Source: JALZAA01 sp035316005
GTDB taxonomy: Bacteria > Actinomycetota > Acidimicrobiia > IMCC26256 > JACDBD01
NCBI GenBank assembly: GCA_035316005.1
Contig: DATFXK010000209.1
Coordinates: 1 to 15,171, forward strand
Reading direction: 5' to 3'
Length of the DNA: 15,171 nt
The notes under the pieces were generated by a model that was not told where the DNA came from, made no database searches, and saw nothing but the letters and a program-made list of their open reading frames with translations. Shown in pieces: positions 1-5,227 of this stretch; positions within the stretch are counted from its first letter, which is position 1, and every line of letters begins with the position of its first letter. The translations under genes were made by a program, and so were the position numbers.

Positions 1-36
1 GCCGACCGCGAGCTCGTGCAACGAGCCCGACCATGA
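1..36 (+). CDS. 3' end of an unidentified upstream gene (partial)
   Basis: Reading from base 1 gives ADRELVQRARP and then a TGA stop at 34-36. That stop overlaps the ATG of the next gene (33-35) in an ATGA arrangement, the usual sign of a translationally coupled operon. Only eleven residues are visible, so the family cannot be read. The next gene resembles CcmI, so a cytochrome c maturation gene such as ccmH or ccmF is a reasonable guess. That guess rests on context alone. The overlap itself is the main support that this frame is coding. Confidence 0.45.
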   Translation, partial: ADRELVQRARP

Positions 37-860
37 GCACCCGCCTCGATCCTGACGAAAAGGGCGAGCTGGAGCGTGAGCGCGACTTCCTCCTCAAGTC
101 GCTCGACGACCTCGAGACCGAACGCGCCGCCGGCAACATCGACGACGCGTCGTACACCGAGCTGCACGACGACTACACCGCCCGCGCGGCCGCGACCATC
201 CGGGCGCTGCGGGACGGCGTCGACGCCCGCCCCGGCCCGCCGCCGGTTCCGTTGCGGCGTCGGGGTCTCGTCGTCGGCGGCATCGTCGCCTTCGCCGTGG
301 TGGCCGCCGTCGCGCTGGCCGCCGCCCTCGGCGCTCGCCTGCCCGGGCAGACCTCGTCCGGCAACCAGCCCACCGCCGCGCCCAGCAGTGGGGAGCGCAA
401 GGCCCGCCTGCAGGAGGCGGCGGACAAGAACCCCAACGACCCGCAGGCCGGGCTGGCGTTCGCGCGCTTTCTCGAGGAGTCGGGCGACACTGTCGAGTCG
501 CTCAAGCAGTACGACAAGGTCGTCGCGGTCGCGCCCGACAACGCCGACGCGCTCGCCAACGCTGGCCGTCTCCGTTTCATCGTCGCCGGCCAGGTGCCGA
601 GCCCCGACGCTCAGCGTCAGCTCGTCGGTGACGCCCGGACCCTCCTCGACCGTGCCGTGCAGGTCGATCCCAACAACGCCGACGCCCGCTACTACCGGGG
701 TGTGCTGCTCCTCGACGGCTTCGGGCAGGTCGACGCCGCGATCGGCGAGTTCCAGCGCTACCTCGTGCTCGCTCCCGACGGCCGGTTCTCGACGCAGGCC
801 CGCAGCGCGCTGGCGAAGGCAGTCGAGCAGCCGCCGACCTCGGGTAGCGTGCCTCCGTAA
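33..860 (+). CDS. CcmI/CycH-like membrane-anchored TPR protein (c-type cytochrome biogenesis)
   Basis: A 275-residue protein. Residues 10-60 form a charged helical region (ERERDFLLKSLDDLE, then GNIDDASYTELHDDY) like the N-terminus of CcmI/CycH and other cytochrome c maturation TPR proteins. A single membrane helix spans about 78-100. A Pro/Ser/Gly linker follows, and then about three TPR-like repeats (roughly 134-168, 171-210 and 213-248) carrying the usual NPND, APDN and DPNN turns. In the family, the TPR domain faces the outside of the membrane and holds apocytochrome c for the haem-ligation machinery. There is no clear ribosome site before the ATG at 33; translation probably couples to the preceding stop. 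The next gene starts on the last base of the stop codon. The TPR/TM architecture is clear. The cytochrome role is inferred from the N-terminal pattern and would be stronger if ccm genes lie upstream of the window. Confidence 0.75.
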   Translation: MSTRLDPDEKGELERERDFLLKSLDDLETERAAGNIDDASYTELHDDYTARAAATIRALRDGVDARPGPPPVPLRRRGLVVGGIVAFAVVAAVALAAALGARLPGQTSSGNQPTAAPSSGERKARLQEAADKNPNDPQAGLAFARFLEESGDTVESLKQYDKVVAVAPDNADALANAGRLRFIVAGQVPSPDAQRQLVGDARTLLDRAVQVDPNNADARYYRGVLLLDGFGQVDAAIGEFQRYLVLAPDGRFSTQARSALAKAVEQPPTSGSVPP

Positions 861-1336
861 TGGCGCAGCCCCCCGAACACGAGATCGACGACGACGCGAT
901 CTACCGGGCGACGATCCACACCAACCGCGGCGAGATCGTCATGGAGCTGGATCCGCAGATGGCACCCAAGAGCGTCAACAACTTCGTGGCGCTCGCGCGC
1001 CAGGGCTACTACGACGGACTGACCTTCCACCGCGTCGTGCCCGAGTTCGTGATCCAGGGGGGTGATCCCGAGGGAAGCGGCCGCGGCGGCCCCGGGTACC
1101 GGTTCGAAGACGAGCCCGTCCGGGGCGAGTACACGCTGGGCGCGGTCGCGATGGCCAACGCCGGTCCCGACACCAACGGCTCCCAGTTCTTCGTGTGCAC
1201 CGACGACTGCACGAGGAAGCTGCAGAAGAACTACAACCTCTTCGGATACGTCGTCGACGGTGTCGACGTCGCCCAGGCGACCCAGGTCGGCGACGTGATG
1301 GAGTCGGTGACGATCGAGGAGACACCCCGCGACTGA
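860..1336 (+). CDS. Cyclophilin-type peptidyl-prolyl cis-trans isomerase
   Basis: A 158-residue single-domain cyclophilin, which catalyses cis-trans isomerisation of X-Pro bonds. Visible motifs are FHRVVPEFVIQGGDP (56-70, with the catalytic Arg58 and Gln66 of the FHR...QGGD core), MANAGPDTNGSQFF (98-111) and NLFGYVVDG (126-134). The Trp that contacts cyclosporin in human CypA is replaced by Leu near residue 121, as in many bacterial cyclophilins. There is no signal peptide or membrane segment, so it is probably cytoplasmic. The ATG at 860 shares its A with the TAA stop of the TPR gene and has no separate ribosome site, so translation is probably coupled. The stop (1334-1336) likewise overlaps the start of the next gene. 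The fold assignment is firm. The substrate is unknown, and its place next to a cytochrome-maturation-like gene may be only operon convenience. Confidence 0.93.
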   Translation: MAQPPEHEIDDDAIYRATIHTNRGEIVMELDPQMAPKSVNNFVALARQGYYDGLTFHRVVPEFVIQGGDPEGSGRGGPGYRFEDEPVRGEYTLGAVAMANAGPDTNGSQFFVCTDDCTRKLQKNYNLFGYVVDGVDVAQATQVGDVMESVTIEETPRD

Positions 1337-2115
1337 TGGACGCCGGGCTCTTCGGTCCCGACAGCGTGACGTGGCGGCTTCATGCCGACCCTTCGATGCT
1401 CATCGGGGCCATGCGGGCGCTGCTCGTCCAGGCGCTCGAGCCGCGGGCGATGGCGGGCGTCGTCCAGCACAGCGACTACAAGATCGACCCGTGGGGGCGC
1501 CTGAACCGCACGATCCGGTTCGTGCTCCACACGACCTACGGCGACACGCCCACCGCCGAGGCGGCGTGCCGTGCCGTGCGCAAGATCCACGACCGCGTGC
1601 ACGGTGTCGAGCCGATCACGGGTCGCGTCTATTCCGCCCACGACCCCGACTTGCTCCTGTGGATCCACGCCGTCGAGGTGCACTCGGCGGTGTTCGCGTA
1701 CCGGAGCTACGCCGGCCGGCTGGCGGACGAGGACGCCGACCGCTACGTCGACGAGATGGTCCGGGTGGCAGAGCTCCTCGGGATGCCGGGAGACATCGCG
1801 CCCCGGACGATGGGCGAGCTGCGCGACTACCTCCGCGGCATCGAGGGGCTCCAGGTCACGCCGGGGGCGCGGGAGAGCATGCGCATGATCATGTACCCGC
1901 CCATGCCGTTCCCTCTCCGTCCGTTGTGGGTGCTCCCGGCGAGCGCGGCGGTCGCGTCCCTGCCTCGCTTCGCGCGTCGCATGTACGGACTGCCGTGGTT
2001 CGAGCCCGCTTCAGTGTCGGTGCGGGCGGCGATGTTCGGGCTCACGCGCTTCCTGAACGTCCTCCCGATCGAGGCGCCCGAGATCCGCGACGCGAAGCAC
2101 CGCCTCGCAGCCTGA
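1336..2115 (+). CDS. Oxygenase MpaB family protein (DUF2236)
   Basis: A 259-residue protein of the MpaB/DUF2236 family, which includes mycophenolic acid MpaB and the haem-dependent rubber oxygenase Lcp. Signature stretches are the GRLNRTIRFVLHTTYGD region (54-70), VYSAHDPDLLLWIHAVEVHS (98-117), GELRDYL (160-166) and the C-terminal LPIEAPEIRDAKH (243-255). His111 in the LLLWIH motif is a good candidate for the haem-coordinating region, by analogy with Lcp. I chose the ATG at 1336 because it overlaps the preceding TGA by one base and begins directly before the family-typical start. An in-frame ATG at 1195 would run deep into the isomerase gene. GAGGAG at 1317-1322 is too far away to be a strong ribosome site, so coupling is likely. 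The reaction and substrate are unknown. Family membership is confident, but enzymatic activity is inferred. Confidence 0.85.
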   Translation: MDAGLFGPDSVTWRLHADPSMLIGAMRALLVQALEPRAMAGVVQHSDYKIDPWGRLNRTIRFVLHTTYGDTPTAEAACRAVRKIHDRVHGVEPITGRVYSAHDPDLLLWIHAVEVHSAVFAYRSYAGRLADEDADRYVDEMVRVAELLGMPGDIAPRTMGELRDYLRGIEGLQVTPGARESMRMIMYPPMPFPLRPLWVLPASAAVASLPRFARRMYGLPWFEPASVSVRAAMFGLTRFLNVLPIEAPEIRDAKHRLAA

Positions 2116-2138
2116 CGCGCATCTCTCGTCGGACGCGA

Positions 2139-2585
2139 TCACGATGGATCGATGGCTGGCGCCTGGCTCGCGTACCAGGCGTAGAGCGCGTCGTACACGA
2201 AGCTGGCGCGTTCGAAAAGCCGGTGATCGTCGGCCTCGACATCGAGGCCACCGAGCCCGATCGCCAAGAGCCCCGGACCGGCGGGATCGCTGTTCACGTC
2301 GGTTTCGATGTCGGCGGCGTGCACGATGCGCGCCAGGCGGACCAGCGCGGGATCGTCGTCGAGCTCGAATTCGTCGATCAGAACCTCGAAGCTGCACCGA
2401 TCGTCGCGGTGTGTGAACTCCCCACCCTCGGCGTCGAAGGACCGTGCGCGTTCACGCTCGCTGACGCTCAGGACTTGGTCCTTCGGGACGTAGAGGATCT
2501 CGGCGTCCGGGTCGATGAAGCGACGGATCAGCCAGGGGCAGGCGATTCGGTCCGTCTTCGGACGGGCACGCGTCACCCATTTCAT
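2139..2585 (-). CDS. ChrB C-terminal-domain protein (chromate resistance family)
   Basis: A 148-residue protein matching the C-terminal domain of chromate resistance protein ChrB. Seen motifs are TDRIACPWLIRRFIDPDAE (11-29), FDAEGGEFTHRDDRCSFE (50-67), RIVHAADIE (86-94) and LYAWYAS (134-140). His, Cys, Asp and Glu residues in these blocks are typical of the family and may bind an oxyanion or metal; that is inference. Full-length ChrB has an extra N-terminal part and in proteobacteria controls or assists the ChrA chromate exporter. This protein is the C-terminal domain alone, and no chrA lies in the window. The ATG is well supported by a GAGGAGG ribosome site 7 bases upstream (plus-strand 2593-2599). 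It ends 23 bases from the convergent MpaB gene and diverges from the beta-propeller gene. Its real role in this organism is uncertain. Confidence 0.85.
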   Translation of the reverse strand: MKWVTRARPKTDRIACPWLIRRFIDPDAEILYVPKDQVLSVSERERARSFDAEGGEFTHRDDRCSFEVLIDEFELDDDPALVRLARIVHAADIETDVNSDPAGPGLLAIGLGGLDVEADDHRLFERASFVYDALYAWYASQAPAIDPS

Positions 2586-2609
2586 CTGCGATCCTCCTCA
2601 CTCGATCAC

Positions 2610-2638
2610 ACCATACGATCGCGCTCCGGTGGTTTCAG
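2610..2638 (-). promoter_or_regulatory. Candidate sigma70-type promoter for the ChrB-domain gene
   Basis: Read on the minus strand, CTGAAA (plus 2633-2638) and TATGGT (plus 2610-2615) are separated by exactly 17 bases. Each matches four of the six consensus positions for the -35 and -10 boxes. The ribosome site and ATG of the ChrB-domain gene follow at the expected distance. The -35 box falls inside the putative first codons of the divergent beta-propeller gene, so the two genes share a very compact control region. Confidence 0.35.
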
Positions 2639-3630
2639 TGCCGTTGGCCGTGGCATTGGCGGTGCTCACGCTCGCGTCTACGCCGATTGAAGCGGCTCGG
2701 CCAGCGAACAAGCTTCCCCTCCGCCATGTCGCAGACGTCCGTCTGCCGGGATCGCCGTCGCGGTTCGATTATCAGGACATCGATGCCGCCCGTCACCGCC
2801 TCTATGTCGCCCACCTCGGCGCCGGCCAGGTCGACGTGGTCGACCTGGAGAGCTCGAAGGTCGTGGGCGTGGTTCGTCATGTGCCCGCCGTTCACGGCGT
2901 CCGCGTCGCCCCTGACCTCGGCGTCGTGTACGCCTCGGCGACCAGGGACGACACGGTCCTCGCGATCGACGAATCGACACTCGCCGTCATCGCCCGGGTG
3001 CCCACTGGGAAGTTCCCGGACGGCCTCGCCTACGACCCGAACTACCGCGTCGTCTATGTCTCGAACAAGAACGCCGGGAGCCTGACGGCGTTCGACGCCA
3101 CCGCAGCCCCTCAACCGCGCCCGATCGAAGTTGCCGATGAGACGGGCAACGTCGTCTACGACCCGACCACCATGACGGTTCGGGTGGCAGCGAGAATGCC
3201 CAATCAACTCGCGGAGGCGAATCCGCGGAGTGGCGAAGTCACGTCCCGGATCGAGCTGCCGGGATGCAAGGGAGCACATGGCGTGTATCTCGAGCCCGAA
3301 GCGAAGCTTGCCTTCATCGCGTGCGAAGACAACGCACGGCTCTCGACCGTCGACATGACGACCAATCGACAGCGCGACACCATGTCAGTCGGCAAGACGC
3401 CCGACGTGCTCGCCTACGACCCGAGACTGCACCGCCTGTACGTCGCAAGCGAGAGCGGCATCGTCTCCGTCTTCGAGTTGCACGGGTCGGCCCTGAAGAA
3501 GCTCGGGGAGGCGAGGCTCGCCCCTCACGCGCATTCGGTCGCCGTCGACCCGGCGACGCACCGCGTGTACTTCCCACTGCAAGACGTGCGCGGCCATCCC
3601 ACGCTGAGGGTGATGGAACCCACGGGCTAG
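2629..3630 (+). CDS. Secreted YncE-like beta-propeller (YVTN-repeat) protein
   Basis: With the GTG at 2629 as start the product is 333 residues. It has a hydrophobic leader (VPLAVALAVLTLASTPIEA) and then repeated beta-propeller blades. Blade motifs include HRLYVAHLGAGQVDVVDLES, GVVYASATRDDTVLAIDEST, YRVVYVSNKNAGSLTAFDA, KLAFIACEDNARLSTVDMTT, HRLYVASESGIVSVFELHG and HRVYFPLQDVRG, typical of the YncE/YVTN family. These proteins are usually periplasmic or extracellular binding or scaffold domains without a known shared reaction. The start is uncertain. No ATG lies between 2585 and 2629. The in-frame ATG at 2515 would overlap the divergent ChrB-domain gene head-to-head. GTG 2638, TTG 2644 and GTG 2650 are also possible. 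The leader's n-region is short and lacks Lys/Arg, so signal peptide and start should be judged together. Confidence 0.75.
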   Translation: MVSVPLAVALAVLTLASTPIEAARPANKLPLRHVADVRLPGSPSRFDYQDIDAARHRLYVAHLGAGQVDVVDLESSKVVGVVRHVPAVHGVRVAPDLGVVYASATRDDTVLAIDESTLAVIARVPTGKFPDGLAYDPNYRVVYVSNKNAGSLTAFDATAAPQPRPIEVADETGNVVYDPTTMTVRVAARMPNQLAEANPRSGEVTSRIELPGCKGAHGVYLEPEAKLAFIACEDNARLSTVDMTTNRQRDTMSVGKTPDVLAYDPRLHRLYVASESGIVSVFELHGSALKKLGEARLAPHAHSVAVDPATHRVYFPLQDVRGHPTLRVMEPTG

Positions 3631-3638
3631 CGCTTCGA

Positions 3639-3655
3639 TCCTGACTCGCTCAGGA
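3639..3655 (+). terminator. Weak hairpin after the beta-propeller gene
   Basis: TCCTGA (3639-3644) and TCAGGA (3650-3655) form a perfect 6-base stem with a 5-base loop. It lies 9 bases after the beta-propeller stop and between two convergent genes. No T-run follows on either strand, so it could be a poor intrinsic terminator or a chance stem. Confidence 0.25.
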
Positions 3656-3709
3656 CGGACACAGCGTCGTCGTCCGAGATCGGCGACCCCGAGAAACGCG
3701 TTGGCCCGG

Positions 3710-4609
3710 CTACGCCCCCGCAGTGTCGACGAGCCGGCGGCGGCGACGAATCCTCGGTTCGGCGACGCGACGCCATGCGAAGGTGACTAGCGCGCCGAGT
3801 CCAGCGCCGCCAACAATCGCGAGGATGACCGTGTTCGACGCGCCGAGCAGCGCAAGGGCCGACACCGTCAGGACGATGACGAGCACCGGTCGGATGGTCC
3901 GCTCGGGCGCGCGCGAAGACACGCGCGCGCCGAGGTAGACGCCGGGAACGCTCCCGAGCACCAGGGACAGCGTCAGACCGAACTGCAGATCGCCGAAGAA
4001 CAGGTGCCCGATCGCCGCTGCGACGACCAGCGGGATCGCCTGCACGAGGTCGGTGCCGACGAGCTCGTTGCTCGACAGTGCCGGGTACAGGAACAGTAGC
4101 AACACGATCATCACCGAGCCGGACCCGACCGACGTCATGCCGACCACGAGCCCACCGATCACCCCGATCAGGACGGTTCGGCCCGGGCGCACCGTGATCG
4201 CGTGCACGCCTCCGCCGGCGGGTCGCCGGGCCTGCAGGACACCCTTGGCGACGATCGCGGCCGCAGCGACGAGCAGGACCGCGCCGAGGAGCACCTTCAG
4301 ACGGTCGCCGAACTCGGGAGCGCCGATCGCGCGCAACACGAACACGCCGCAGAACGCGGCCGGCACCGACCCCAGCGCGAGCCAGCGCACGAGGTCGACG
4401 TTCACGGTGCCGCGTCGGGCGTGCACGCTCCCCCCGACGGGCTTCATCACGACCGCCGCCACGATGTCGCTCGACACCGCCGACAACGGGTTGATCCGGA
4501 AGAGGAGGACCAGGATGGGCGTCATCAGCGCGCCGCCGCCCATCCCGGTGAGCCCCACGACGAGCCCCACGAGGAGCCCCGCGAGCATCACGCCCAGTTC
4601 GAGGTGCAC
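3710..4609 (-). CDS. TauE/SafE family permease (sulfite/organosulfonate exporter family)
   Basis: A 299-residue polytopic membrane protein with the two-fold internal repeat of the TauE/SafE (formerly DUF81) family. The first half carries GLVVGLTGMGGGALMTPIL (about 15-33) and the second carries GLVVGMTSVGSGSVMIVLL (about 153-171). About eight to nine membrane segments are visible, ending with NTVILAIVGGAGLGALVTF (259-277) and an Arg-rich tail. Family members export sulfite, sulfoacetate or related anions, but many paralogues have no known substrate. The start is a GTG with GGAGG (plus 4614-4618) four bases upstream. It diverges from the Rrf2-family regulator, 62 bases away, and converges on the beta-propeller gene. 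Control by the divergent regulator is a reasonable inference. The substrate cannot be read from the sequence. Confidence 0.88.
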   Translation of the reverse strand: MHLELGVMLAGLLVGLVVGLTGMGGGALMTPILVLLFRINPLSAVSSDIVAAVVMKPVGGSVHARRGTVNVDLVRWLALGSVPAAFCGVFVLRAIGAPEFGDRLKVLLGAVLLVAAAAIVAKGVLQARRPAGGGVHAITVRPGRTVLIGVIGGLVVGMTSVGSGSVMIVLLLFLYPALSSNELVGTDLVQAIPLVVAAAIGHLFFGDLQFGLTLSLVLGSVPGVYLGARVSSRAPERTIRPVLVIVLTVSALALLGASNTVILAIVGGAGLGALVTFAWRRVAEPRIRRRRRLVDTAGA

Positions 4610-4619
4610 GTCGCCTCCG

Positions 4620-4657
4620 CTAAGCCCACAAATCTGATCGGCAAGCTAGGCTTTTAG
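4620..4657. promoter_or_regulatory. Candidate operator region between permease and Rrf2 genes
   Basis: The 62-base divergent region holds two overlapping dyads. One is AAGC-TAG-GCTT (4643-4653). The other is a wider imperfect pair, CTAAGCC (4620-4626) with GGCTTTTAG (4649-4657). Rrf2-family repressors normally bind short A/T-rich dyads in their own promoters, so this is the natural place for an operator. No convincing -35/-10 pair was found on either strand. Confidence 0.3.
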
Positions 4658-4671
4658 GGAGGGACGGTCAA

Positions 4672-5130
4672 ATGCGGATCTCGGCGAAGGCGGACTATGC
4701 CGTGCGGGCGGCGGCGGAGCTGGCGGCCGCACCGGCCGGCCGTCCGGTGAAGGGCGATCAGCTGGCGCAGGCGCAAGCGATCCCGCCCAAGTTCCTCGAG
4801 AACATCCTCGCCGACCTCCGCAACGCCGGCCTCGTCCGCACCCGCCGCGGGGCCGAGGGCGGGTACGCGCTCACCCGGGCCGCGAGCGAGGTCTCGGTCG
4901 CTGACGTGATGCGGGCCGTGGAGGGACCGCTGGCGGCGGTCCAGGGCATCCGCCCCGAGTCGCTCCACTATGCCGGTGCGGCCACCCGCCTCCCCGAGGT
5001 GTGGGTCGCGTTGCGGGCGAACCTCCGCGCGGTGCTCGAGCGCGTGTCACTCGCCGATCTCGCCGCCGGAGCGCTGCCCAACGACGTGGTCGCCCTTACA
5101 ACGGCGGCCGACGCCTGGCAACCTCACTGA
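4672..5130 (+). CDS. Rrf2-family transcriptional regulator lacking cysteines
   Basis: A 152-residue winged-helix regulator. MRISAKADYAVRAAAELA (1-18), the recognition-helix region IPPKFLENILADLRNAGLV (37-55) and the wing RRGAEGGYALTR (58-69) are the hallmark of Rrf2 proteins. IscR, NsrR and RsrR use three cysteines to hold an Fe-S cluster. This protein has no cysteine at all, so it cannot bind a cluster that way and is closer in kind to CymR, which responds to cysteine metabolism through a partner protein. The ATG follows GGGAGGG (4657-4663) with 8 bases between. It diverges from the TauE-type permease, its most likely target, and lies upstream of aconitase in the same direction. The family call is firm. 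The effector is unknown. Confidence 0.9.
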   Translation: MRISAKADYAVRAAAELAAAPAGRPVKGDQLAQAQAIPPKFLENILADLRNAGLVRTRRGAEGGYALTRAASEVSVADVMRAVEGPLAAVQGIRPESLHYAGAATRLPEVWVALRANLRAVLERVSLADLAAGALPNDVVALTTAADAWQPH

Positions 5131-5152
5131 ATCCGCGGCCGGGATCGTGACG

Positions 5153-5181
5153 TAGATTCGGCAGCAGCGGCGGTTTTGCCG
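5153..5181 (+). promoter_or_regulatory. Candidate -10 box and small hairpin upstream of aconitase
   Basis: TAGATT (5153-5158) matches four of six -10 positions but has no recognisable -35 box at normal spacing. Just after it, CGGCA (5159-5163) can pair with TGCCG (5177-5181), or CGGC (5168-5171) with GCCG (5178-5181), across a loop containing TTTT. This could be leader structure or a weak terminator of the Rrf2 gene. The support is slight. Confidence 0.2.
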
Positions 5182-5227
5182 ACCGTTGGCGCACAGCCGG
5201 AGCTTGCGACGGCGACGGAGGAGCAAT

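Noticed and set aside
1195..1335. Upstream ATG extension of the MpaB-family gene
   Set aside because: It would overlap the cyclophilin gene by 142 bases and add an Arg-rich segment. The ATG at 1336 on the overlapping stop codon fits the operon pattern.
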